Assembly (NCBI GenBank): GCA_900550415.1
Contig: URSO01000025.1
Location: forward strand, 1-28,198
DNA: 28,198 nucleotides
Origin: an uncultured Collinsella sp.
Lineage (GTDB): Bacteria; Actinomycetota; Coriobacteriia; Coriobacteriales; Coriobacteriaceae
Direction of reading: 5' to 3'
Both the position numbers and the translations under genes were made by a program. Positions 1 to 6,709 of the stretch are shown piece after piece. Position 1 is the stretch's first letter. Every line of letters begins with the position of its first letter. The notes under the pieces were generated by a model. It was not told the DNA's origin. It did not search any database and saw only the letters and a list, made by a program, of their open reading frames with translations.

Positions 1-1122
1 ATAGGTGGCCTCGCGGGGGTTGCCCGGGAAGCAGGCGTCGGCCATGGCGTCGCGGGTGAGGGTGTCCAGCTCGTCCTCGGTGATGGCTTCGCACACGGTG
101 GGGATGTTGACGTCGACGGAAAGCTGCTTGACGGCGGCGATGGCGGCGTCGGCGGCCTCGTCGGTGCTCATGCCCGTGGTGTCAACGCCCATGGCGACGG
201 CAACCTTGGCCAGACGCTCGGCGCAAACCGGCTTGTTGAACTCCATGGCGATCGGCAGCAGCATGGCGCAAGCGACGCCGTGCGGGGTGTCGTAGTGAGC
301 GGACAGGGTGTGAGCCATGGCGTGGTCGATGCCCAGGCCAACGTTGGAGAAGCCCATGCCGGCGACATACTGGCCAAGAGCCATGCCCTCACGGCCGGAG
401 CCGGGCTGGCCGGACTTGGCCTCGGCGACGGAGTCGCGCAGGTTCTCGCTGATCAGCTTAATAGCCTCAAAGTGGAACATGTCGGAGAGCTCCCAAGCGC
501 CCTTGGTGGTGTAGCCCTCGATGGCGTGGGTTAGAGCGTCCATGCCGGTGGAGGCGGTCAGGCCGGCGGGCATGGAAGCCATCATGTCGGGGTCGACGAC
601 GGCGACCTCGGGGGCGTCGTTGGTGTCGACGCACACGAACTTGCGGACCTTCTCGGGGTCGGTGATGACGTAGTTGATGGTCACCTCGGCAGCGGTACCG
701 GCGGTCGTCGGCACGGCGATGGTGAATACGGCGTGGTTCTTAGTGGGAGCAACGCCCTCGAGGCTGCGGACATCGGCGAACTCGGGGTTGTTGATGATGA
801 TGCCGATAGCCTTGGCGGTATCCATGGAGGAGCCACCACCAATGGTCACGATAGCGTCAGCCTCGGCGGCCTTGAAGGCCTCAACGCCGTCCTTGACGTT
901 CTGGATAGTGGGGTTGGGCTTGATCTCGGAGTAGAGGCTCCAAGCGATGCCGGCGGCGTCGAGCTCGTCGGTCACCTTAGCGGTAACGCCAAACTTGACC
1001 AGATCGGGGTCGGAACAGACGAAGATCTTCTTGTAGCCGCGACGCTGGAGCTCGCCGGGGATCTCCTTGATGGCGCCGGAACCATGATAAGAGATGGTGT
1101 TGAGAACGAAACGATTAGCCAT
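1..1122 (-). CDS. fucO: Lactaldehyde reductase / iron-containing alcohol dehydrogenase (3' end off window)
   Basis: This is a group III (iron-dependent) alcohol dehydrogenase, closest in pattern to FucO, which reduces L-lactaldehyde to 1,2-propanediol with NADH during fucose or rhamnose fermentation in the cytosol. 374 residues are visible. The nucleotide-binding motif GGGSSMDTAK is at about 95-104. The expected iron ligands are D195, H199, H267 and H281, in the segments STGMDALTHAIE and GIDHAMAH...TPHG. The reading frame runs off the left edge at REATY; E. coli FucO continues for only about 10 residues past that point, so the gene is nearly complete. The ATG at 1122 has a GGGAGG ribosome site about 6 bases upstream. 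No fucose pathway partner is in the window, so the substrate assignment rests on family resemblance; a general butanol/ethanol dehydrogenase is possible. Confidence 0.88.
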   Translation of the reverse strand, partial: MANRFVLNTISYHGSGAIKEIPGELQRRGYKKIFVCSDPDLVKFGVTAKVTDELDAAGIAWSLYSEIKPNPTIQNVKDGVEAFKAAEADAIVTIGGGSSMDTAKAIGIIINNPEFADVRSLEGVAPTKNHAVFTIAVPTTAGTAAEVTINYVITDPEKVRKFVCVDTNDAPEVAVVDPDMMASMPAGLTASTGMDALTHAIEGYTTKGAWELSDMFHFEAIKLISENLRDSVAEAKSGQPGSGREGMALGQYVAGMGFSNVGLGIDHAMAHTLSAHYDTPHGVACAMLLPIAMEFNKPVCAERLAKVAVAMGVDTTGMSTDEAADAAIAAVKQLSVDVNIPTVCEAITEDELDTLTRDAMADACFPGNPREATY

Positions 1123-1141
1123 TGATAGCCTCCCATCGTGT

Positions 1142-1164
1142 GCGGGGCACCCATTACGCCCCGC
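1142..1164 (-). promoter_or_regulatory. GC-rich hairpin in the fucO leader
   Basis: A perfect 7-bp stem (GCGGGGC / GCCCCGC) with a 9-base loop sits just upstream of the ribosome site of the alcohol dehydrogenase. No T-run follows it, so it is not a normal terminator. It could tune translation or mRNA stability. Confidence 0.35.
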
Positions 1165-1220
1165 GCTACAAGTTCCATCCTAACGCTTTTGAAACAAAAA
1201 ACGCGTGAGAACGTCAAAAG

Positions 1221-1238
1221 TGTTAAAGCGTTTCAACA
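1221..1238. promoter_or_regulatory. LacI-family-like operator upstream of fucO
   Basis: TGTTAAAGCGTTTCAACA is an 18-bp near-palindrome (14 of 18 positions symmetric) with a central CG. This is the layout of LacI/GalR-family operators and cre-like sites. It lies about 100 bases upstream of the dehydrogenase start. A similar half-site (AACGCTTTTGAAAC) occurs about 35 bases closer to the gene. The regulator is not in the window. Confidence 0.4.
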
Positions 1239-1357
1239 TAATAACGGAGCCCCAGTCCTTCCCTCCCGACAGCAGCGAAGGCTAGATTATAGGAGCAATC
1301 GCCCAAAGAATACGACCAACTCAGTCTATAAATTGTTTCTGTTTTAGCAATATATGT

Positions 1358-1386
1358 TTGACAATACGTTTATAAAAGGATACTTT
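1358..1386 (+). promoter_or_regulatory. Sigma70-type promoter for the orphan gene at 1558
   Basis: There is a perfect TTGACA at 1358-1363, a 17-bp spacer and TACTTT at 1381-1386, inside the most AT-rich stretch of the window. The predicted leader to the gene at 1558 would be about 165 bases and would include the 20-bp tandem repeat. Confidence 0.45.
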
Positions 1387-1491
1387 ATAGTAAATAAAAT
1401 GCATGCAGCAAATAGCGTCATTCATTTTGTTAGAAATTGCCCATGCGGTTATTGCAGCTGCATGTACCGCAACGTACAGCGCAATTCTCCG

Positions 1492-1531
1492 CACGAAGTA
1501 GAAGACGGTTCCACGAAGTAGAAGACGGTTC
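1492..1531 (+). repeat. Perfect 20-bp tandem duplication
   Basis: CACGAAGTAGAAGACGGTTC occurs twice head to tail (1492-1511 and 1512-1531) with no mismatch, ending 26 bases before the start of the next gene. The identity suggests a recent duplication. Confidence 0.85.
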
Positions 1532-1557
1532 CAATTCGATCGAGGCGATGACGCGTA

Positions 1558-2094
1558 ATGGCTACTGGTCCTAAATCGAGCAAGACGGCTACAAACGAAT
1601 ATCGAATCTCAATTGAAGGTAATCCTTATCCGCATACTCTGGCTCTCATCAACCCAGCGGGAGACAACCTCAACATCAAAAGACATGGGTTCACGGGTCC
1701 ACTAGGACAGCTATCGAGTCTTAAATATACCGTTTATGACGATGCGAATGAAAAACTCTTCACTGTCGTCGACGGTGGCTTTAGCAACATGCCCAGGGTT
1801 GCGCTCATCATCGAACACAAGGAAGTTGCGGTGTTCGATTATGGTCTAAACAGACTTGAGATGAAGTGCGTAACGAACATACCGAATTACGCAATAAAAG
1901 GTAACTTCCTATTTGGAGATTACGATATATTCAGCCAACAGGAAGTGAAGCTATCTTCAGTTATCGTCCTTCAATGTGAAAAACAATCGTGCTTTAGCAT
2001 ACAGGTTTTGGATAAAGCCGAATTAGCCGCCGCAATTGGAATACCTACAGCCATTGCCCTTCTTAGGGCTCGGATTGAAGAGCATCTCGAATAA
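1558..2094 (+). CDS. Hypothetical protein, possible LURP-one/tubby-C-like fold
   Basis: A 178-residue protein that I do not firmly recognise. The sequence alternates short beta-like stretches (YTVYDD, KLFTVVDG, VALIIEH, EVAVFDYG, YAIKGNFLFGDYDIF, CFSIQVLD) and ends in a hydrophobic AAIGIPTAIALL segment. This order resembles LURP-one-related (tubby C-terminal-like) beta-barrel proteins, whose bacterial members have no settled role; that link is inference. There is no signal peptide or membrane segment. The ribosome site is weak (GAGG about 12 bases upstream of the ATG). Base composition is clearly more AT-rich than its neighbours and it stands alone between divergent and convergent genes, which suggests it was acquired by transfer. 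Confidence 0.65.
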   Translation: MATGPKSSKTATNEYRISIEGNPYPHTLALINPAGDNLNIKRHGFTGPLGQLSSLKYTVYDDANEKLFTVVDGGFSNMPRVALIIEHKEVAVFDYGLNRLEMKCVTNIPNYAIKGNFLFGDYDIFSQQEVKLSSVIVLQCEKQSCFSIQVLDKAELAAAIGIPTAIALLRARIEEHLE

Positions 2095-2107
2095 ATCGCA
2101 AAAAGCA

Positions 2108-2166
2108 GTTCGTAACAACATTCAGGAGCTAGATAGTTTTTCTGGCTCCTGAATGTTGTTACGAAC
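2108..2166 (-). terminator. 22-bp perfect inverted repeat, terminator between convergent genes
   Basis: The arms 2108-2129 and 2145-2166 are perfect complements over 22 bp with a 15-base loop. On the minus strand the stem is followed by TGCTTTTTG, so it can end transcription of the DUF1275 gene that stops at 2174. On the plus strand there is no T-run after the stem, but the loop contains TTTTT. A stem this long and perfect is unusual for a terminator and may be a repeat element. Confidence 0.6.
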
Positions 2167-2173
2167 ATGCACC

Positions 2174-2893
2174 TTAGCGCTTAAGACTCGTGGTCTGCCA
2201 GTCAGCTACGATGCGGGCCCATTTCCTGTGCAAGTCGCGTTCGCGATCGATAAACATGATGGCAAACGCGATAAACAGCAGCATGCTCGCCACCGCAATG
2301 GCGTGCAGCCCCATGCGCTCGATGCACCAGTTGCCCAGCACGGCGCCAAACACAAAGGTGAAGATCACGCCAAAGTACAGCAGGCCGTTTTCCAAAAAGC
2401 CGCGCTTGTGGGTGATGATGTAATCGTCCACGTTTTGCAGTGCGTTGCGCAAGTTGCCGATGCACATGGTCGTAGCGATGCCGTGACCGTGGATCTTGCG
2501 GAAGCTCTCGACCTGCATGCCGCAGGCAAACGAGGTGAGGCAGTTGGCGAGCAGGTTGAAATTGCCGCCCGGGATAAAGCTCACGCCCAGCAAGATGACG
2601 GCTTCAAAGAACACCGTCACTTGGCGCCAGTGAATCACGCTGCCAAACCGTTCGTGTACCAGGTCGGCAAGCATAATGCCCACGGCAAACGACACCACAG
2701 GGAAGAAGTAGCGCCCCGCAAGTGCCCAATTGCCCTCCGAGATGCTCACGCCCACCAGCAGTATGTTGCCCGTCTGCGCGTTAGCAAAAACATGATCGCG
2801 CCCAATGTACGAATAAACGTCCATAAAGCCACCGGCGAGCGCCAAGATGATGCCCAGCTCGATGGACTCCGATATCTGCTTGGCACGTTGCAT
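2174..2893 (-). CDS. DUF1275 (YoaK-like) multi-pass membrane protein
   Basis: 239 residues with about six hydrophobic segments, including ELGIILALAGGFMDVYSYI near the N-terminus, FFPVVSFAVGIMLADLV, TVFFEAVILLGVSFI, LLYFGVIFTFVFGAVLG and IAVASMLLFIAFAIMFI. The GGFMDVYSYI...FANAQTGNI motif is characteristic of DUF1275/YoaK proteins, a widespread inner-membrane family of unknown function. The chosen ATG at 2893 is preceded by AAGGAGG with 10-base spacing. Longer reading frames upstream contain non-conserved sequence and are rejected. The gene is divergent from ygiQ across a 256-bp gap and is not in an operon. Confidence 0.85.
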   Translation of the reverse strand: MQRAKQISESIELGIILALAGGFMDVYSYIGRDHVFANAQTGNILLVGVSISEGNWALAGRYFFPVVSFAVGIMLADLVHERFGSVIHWRQVTVFFEAVILLGVSFIPGGNFNLLANCLTSFACGMQVESFRKIHGHGIATTMCIGNLRNALQNVDDYIITHKRGFLENGLLYFGVIFTFVFGAVLGNWCIERMGLHAIAVASMLLFIAFAIMFIDRERDLHRKWARIVADWQTTSLKR

Positions 2894-3077
2894 CGTCGTG
2901 CATCCTCCTTGTTGACGACCCTCTCGTGCGTTGGCGGAAACATAGCCGCCGTTCATACTGTAACCCATTGACAACATGGCATGCGCGCGAGACGGGCTCC
3001 CCAACGCGCAGATACACAGTCTGGAAACAAACGGCGGGCGCGGCGCCACACCCGACGCCCGACGCCTCGTGTACTCC

Positions 3078-3118
3078 ACCAGTCTTTTTAGCTCCGTCCC
3101 AAAAAGACTGGTTACAAT
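3078..3118 (+). promoter_or_regulatory. Inverted repeat overlapping the probable ygiQ promoter
   Basis: The arms ACCAGTCTTTTT (3078-3089) and AAAAAGACTGGT (3101-3112) form a perfect 12-bp inverted repeat with an 11-base loop. The second arm abuts TACAAT (3113-3118), a good -10 box placed about 30 bases before the ygiQ start. The layout fits an operator at the promoter. The -35 box is not clear. Confidence 0.45.
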
Positions 3119-3149
3119 TACGTGCAGCATACAGACACCGGGAGGGATC

Positions 3150-5294
3150 GTGGCAAAAAAGCCTCAGCACGCTCAGAACAGCCAACGCGGACAGCAGGGC
3201 AAACAGGGCCAGCAGCAAAAGCTCGGCGGCAAGGCGCAGGCCACGGTCGCCCGCGCCAAGCATTCCCAAGCGACGCCCACCCGCCCCTGGCGCCCGGGCC
3301 GCGATAAGTTCCTCCCCGTCAGCCGCGCCGATATGGACGCGCGCGGTTGGGACCAGTGCGACTTCGTCTATATCTGTGGCGACGCCTACGTGGACCACCC
3401 CAGCTTTGGTATGGCCATCGTCAGCCGCGTACTCGACGCGCACGGCTACAAAGTGGGCATCATCTGCCAGCCCGACTGGACCGACCCCGCCAGCATCACG
3501 GTGCTCGGCGAGCCGCGCCTGGGCTTTCTCGTCAGTGCCGGCAACATGGACTCCATGGTCAACCACTATTCGGTGACCAAGCACCGCCGCCACACCGACG
3601 CCTATACCCCCGGTGGCGAGGAGGGGCACCGCCCCAATCGTGCCGTCACGGTCTACGGCAACCTCATCCGCCAGACGTTCAAGGACGCCCCCATCATCAT
3701 CGGCGGCATCGAGGCGAGTCTGCGCCGCCTGGCCCACTACGACTACTGGCAGGATAAGCTCAAGCGCTCGGTGCTGCTCGATTCGGGCGCCGACATCCTC
3801 ATCTACGGCATGGGCGAGCACGCGATCGTCGAGATCGCCGATGCGCTCGACGCGGGCCTGCCCATCGATCAGATCACCTATATCAACGGCACCGTCTACC
3901 GCACCAGCTCGCTCGACGAGGTCTACGACTACGACCTGCTGCCCAGCTGGGACGACCTTGCCGCCGATAAGCTCAACTACGCGCGCAGCTTTAACGTGCA
4001 GCAGCAGAACATGGACCCCATCACCGGGCATCGCCTGGTAGAACCCTACCCCAACAGCGTCTATGTGGTGCAGAACCCGCCGTCCGCGACGCTTACCACC
4101 GACGAGATGGACGAGGTGGCCGAACTCCCCTACGCACGCGATTGGCATCCCGATTACGACGCAGCGGGCGGCGTGCCGGCTTTTGCCGAGATCAAGTTTT
4201 CAATCAGCTCCAACCGCGGGTGCTTTGGTGAGTGCTCGTTTTGCGCGCTGACCTTCCACCAGGGCCGCGTGCTGCAGATGCGCAGCCACGACTCGATCAT
4301 GCGCGAGGCCGAGCTGCTCACACACGACCCCGAGTTTAAGGGCTACATCAACGATGTGGGCGGACCGACGGCCAACTTTAGCCGCCCGGCCTGCGACAAG
4401 CAGCTCAAACATGGCGTGTGCAAGAACAAGCGCTGCCTATGGCCGAGCGTGTGCAAGAACATGGTGGTCGACGAGAGCGGCTACACGCAGCTGCTGCGCG
4501 ACCTGCGCCAGCTGCCGGGCGTCAAGAAGGTCTTCGTCCGCAGCGGCATCCGTTTTGACTACACCATGGCCGATGCCTCGGACGAGTTTTTGCACGAGCT
4601 GCTGGAGCACCATGTCTCGGGCCAGCTACGCGTGGCGCCCGAGCATGTGAGCGACGCGGTGCTCTCCGTGATGGGCAAGCCGAGCCGCGCCGTCTACGAT
4701 GCGTTCTGTCGCAAATTTGAGCGCTTGAACCGCGAATACGGACTCAAGCAGTACGTAGTGCCGTATCTGATCTCGAGCCACCCCGGCTCGACGATGAAGG
4801 AAGCCGTGGACCTTGCCGAAGCCGTGCGCGACATGGGCTACATGCCCGAGCAGGTGCAGGACTTCTACCCCACCCCGTCCACCATGTCGACCTGCATGTA
4901 CTACACCGGCGTGGACCCGCGCACCATGGAGCCGATCTATGTAGCGCGCGACCCGCACGAGAAGGCCATGCAGCGCGCGCTCATCCAGTATCGCAAGCCC
5001 GAGAACTACAAGCTCGTGCGCGAGGCGCTGGAAAAAGCCGGGCGTCGTGACCTGATCGGCTACACCAAGCATTGCCTGATCCGTCCCGTACCGCCGCGCC
5101 CGGGCGAGACGTCTGCTGGCGGTGGGCATGGCACCGGCAAGAAGGGCGGCAAGCCGCACGGTGACGCCGGCGCTGGCAAGGGGCCTAAGGGCAGCAAGGG
5201 TCACGGCGGCATGTCGCGCGCGCAGAACACCGCAGGCCGCAACCGCGCAGCTCAGGGGCGTCAGGGTGCCAACGGAGGCGGTCGCCGCAACTAG
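3150..5294 (+). CDS. ygiQ: YgiQ-family radical SAM protein
   Basis: 714 residues. The order of motifs matches YgiQ/UPF0313 along its length: GDAYVDHPSFGMAI (about 78-90), AGNMDSM (130-136), IGGIEASLRRLAHYDYW (184-200), then the radical SAM cluster motif CFGECSFC with C358, C362 and C365, followed by DVGGPTANF and APEHVSDAVL. The cysteines bind a 4Fe-4S cluster that cleaves S-adenosylmethionine; the substrate of the family is not established. The C-terminal 60-70 residues are a Gly/Lys/Arg-rich, probably disordered tail. The start is a GTG at 3150 with GGAGG 4-5 bases upstream; the frame is open further upstream but that part is not conserved. The stop codon overlaps that of the next gene. Confidence 0.92.
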   Translation: MAKKPQHAQNSQRGQQGKQGQQQKLGGKAQATVARAKHSQATPTRPWRPGRDKFLPVSRADMDARGWDQCDFVYICGDAYVDHPSFGMAIVSRVLDAHGYKVGIICQPDWTDPASITVLGEPRLGFLVSAGNMDSMVNHYSVTKHRRHTDAYTPGGEEGHRPNRAVTVYGNLIRQTFKDAPIIIGGIEASLRRLAHYDYWQDKLKRSVLLDSGADILIYGMGEHAIVEIADALDAGLPIDQITYINGTVYRTSSLDEVYDYDLLPSWDDLAADKLNYARSFNVQQQNMDPITGHRLVEPYPNSVYVVQNPPSATLTTDEMDEVAELPYARDWHPDYDAAGGVPAFAEIKFSISSNRGCFGECSFCALTFHQGRVLQMRSHDSIMREAELLTHDPEFKGYINDVGGPTANFSRPACDKQLKHGVCKNKRCLWPSVCKNMVVDESGYTQLLRDLRQLPGVKKVFVRSGIRFDYTMADASDEFLHELLEHHVSGQLRVAPEHVSDAVLSVMGKPSRAVYDAFCRKFERLNREYGLKQYVVPYLISSHPGSTMKEAVDLAEAVRDMGYMPEQVQDFYPTPSTMSTCMYYTGVDPRTMEPIYVARDPHEKAMQRALIQYRKPENYKLVREALEKAGRRDLIGYTKHCLIRPVPPRPGETSAGGGHGTGKKGGKPHGDAGAGKGPKGSKGHGGMSRAQNTAGRNRAAQGRQGANGGGRRN

Positions 5295-6202
5295 CGAAGT
5301 GGTGCACTCGCTGCGTCCATCCCACACGCTTGGCGCAGCGAGCGCATTGCCTCCACCAGGATCACGCCGGCGATCGCGACCGTGATTATCACGTCGAGCG
5401 GCGTGTTCACAAACCACAGCAGGCCCATGAGGTACGACCCGGCGTTAAAGGCAAAGTGCAGCAGAATCGTGTAGCGGAGCTTTCCGGTGGTCACGAGCAC
5501 CCAACCAAAGATGAGGCCGGCGGCGCCCGCGTAGCAACCCTGCACCCAGTTCATATGCATAAAACCGAAGATTGCCGCCTGCAGCACAATCGCCGCGGTG
5601 ATACCCCACGTGCTCGGGGCCGCCCAGGGCACCATGGCGGCGTCCTGCGCACCCGCACGACGCCGGCGCTTCCAAAGTGGGCGGCACTGCGGATTAAACG
5701 CTCGGAGCGAAAACTCAAAAATAATGCCGCGTACCAGCAGCTCTTCACAAAATGGTGCGCCGAGCACCGTGGTCAGGACGGCGAGATAGCTGGTGTCGCC
5801 CATGCCTGTTTCCTCGACAAGCTCGCTGTAGTCGGCCGCGGCCTCGGGCAACAGCGACAGCACGGCGTCGGTCACGTAGCCAACGACCACCTGCAGGGCC
5901 AGGCCAATCACGATAACGCATGCGATTCGCTTCCACGCCCCACGCGCTCCCCCGCCAAGCGGACGCTCGCCCTGCCAGCGCGCCATAAACGAACGCGGCC
6001 ACAGATAACGCCACCACAGCAGCGCCATTAAAAACGATGCCGTCTGCGCGACGGCCTGAAGCAATTGAATATCGAGGTCGTCAATCGAAAAGCCCATGAA
6101 CACCGACGCGACACCCAGAACAGAAAACAAAACCACGCTCAGGGCGATATCGGCAGCGACGACGCCAAAACAGGCAAGCGCCCAAATCATCGCATTGAGC
6201 AT
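5291..6202 (-). CDS. CPBP-family intramembrane glutamic endopeptidase
   Basis: 303 residues, mostly hydrophobic, with about seven to eight membrane segments. The three CPBP (CAAX protease/bacteriocin-processing, formerly Abi) motifs are intact: EELLVR (E153, E154, R158), FGFMH (H216) and HFAFN (H249, N253). In this family these residues form the intramembrane active site. Known members process prenylated proteins, bacteriocins or signalling proteins; the substrate here is unknown. The ATG at 6202 has AGGAGG 5 bases upstream, so upstream ATGs are rejected. It is convergent with ygiQ, and the two stop codons lie in a shared CTAG. A dispersed hairpin repeat lies immediately upstream of its ribosome site. 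Confidence 0.88.
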   Translation of the reverse strand: MLNAMIWALACFGVVAADIALSVVLFSVLGVASVFMGFSIDDLDIQLLQAVAQTASFLMALLWWRYLWPRSFMARWQGERPLGGGARGAWKRIACVIVIGLALQVVVGYVTDAVLSLLPEAAADYSELVEETGMGDTSYLAVLTTVLGAPFCEELLVRGIIFEFSLRAFNPQCRPLWKRRRRAGAQDAAMVPWAAPSTWGITAAIVLQAAIFGFMHMNWVQGCYAGAAGLIFGWVLVTTGKLRYTILLHFAFNAGSYLMGLLWFVNTPLDVIITVAIAGVILVEAMRSLRQACGMDAASAPLR

Positions 6203-6220
6203 GCCAACCTCCTCAAAACC

Positions 6221-6280
6221 CGGCACTTAGGGACGTTCCTTAACTGCCGGCAGAAAAGGAACGTCCCCAAATGCCGGCAG
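6221..6280. repeat. Dispersed hairpin repeat, copy 1
   Basis: GGGACGTTCCTT (6230-6241) pairs with AAGGAACGTCCC (6256-6267). The loop holds the self-complementary CTGCCGGCAG, and the outside is framed by GGCA and TGCCGGCA. The first 32 bases recur at 17758-17789 with one mismatch. It lies between an antitoxin gene and the CPBP protease gene and no T-run follows. Confidence 0.75.
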
Positions 6281-6290
6281 TTTGGGACAG

Positions 6291-6494
6291 TCATTGTTGA
6301 TGAGAATCGGGCGAAATGCCAAAAGCCCCGTTCGGCGAGATGTCGAACGGGAAGGTGCCACAGCGATTGAACGCGGCAATGAACATGCGGATGGCGTTGG
6401 ACGGCGTGGTGCCCACGAGCTGAGTTGCCGCCGCGAAGGCTGCCTTCTCCTCGGGCAAGACCTTCGCGACTACGGGGGTCATGTGTTCTGCCAT
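6291..6494 (-). CDS. Solitary RelB/DinJ-type antitoxin
   Basis: A 67-residue protein with the RelB/DinJ pattern. An N-terminal strand (PVVAKVLPEEK) is followed by helices with TTPSNAIRMFIAAF (29-42), the ribbon-helix-helix signature of the family, and the GTFPFDI motif (46-52) that leads into the toxin-binding tail. RelB/DinJ proteins neutralise RelE/YafQ ribonucleases and repress their own promoter. The ATG at 6494 has AAGGAAG upstream. The toxin gene is normally directly downstream, but the 88 bases to the next gene contain only a repeat hairpin, so this is an orphan. It could be a remnant or a stand-alone regulator. Confidence 0.75.
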   Translation of the reverse strand: MAEHMTPVVAKVLPEEKAAFAAATQLVGTTPSNAIRMFIAAFNRCGTFPFDISPNGAFGISPDSHQQ

Positions 6495-6608
6495 GGCGCT
6501 TCCTTTTTGAAACGACGGTAGTGCGGATAGATGCGGGCCACGCGGCTGGGCGACGGGCTGTGAAGGCAACCCGATTGGCCCGCATCTGGAGTTTGTTTCT
6601 GCGGCGTT

Positions 6609-6653
6609 GGTATTACTTGGTATTCCTAAGTATTACCCCGCAGATAGAATACC
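6609..6653 (-). promoter_or_regulatory. GGTATT-type repeated operator upstream of the antitoxin
   Basis: GGTATTACTT (6609-6618) and AAGTATTACC (6628-6637) form an inverted repeat with one mismatch. Further half-sites are GGTATT at 6619-6624 and AATACC at 6648-6653. RelB-type ribbon-helix-helix proteins bind such short repeated half-sites to repress themselves, so autoregulation is likely. This is inferred from spacing and symmetry only. Confidence 0.45.
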
Positions 6654-6709
6654 ACATCCGACCCCATGGGGACGGAGGAAAACGGATCATTTTGTTGCTG
6701 AATTAGTAT

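Noticed and set aside
1..1122. Truncated or broken fucO
   Set aside because: The frame is open to the window edge and stops only about 10 residues short of the family length, so the missing end is a window effect.
2781..4148. 455-codon minus-strand frame across the ygiQ promoter and N-terminus
   Set aside because: It overlaps the conserved YgiQ sequence and the divergent promoter region and has no recognisable domain.
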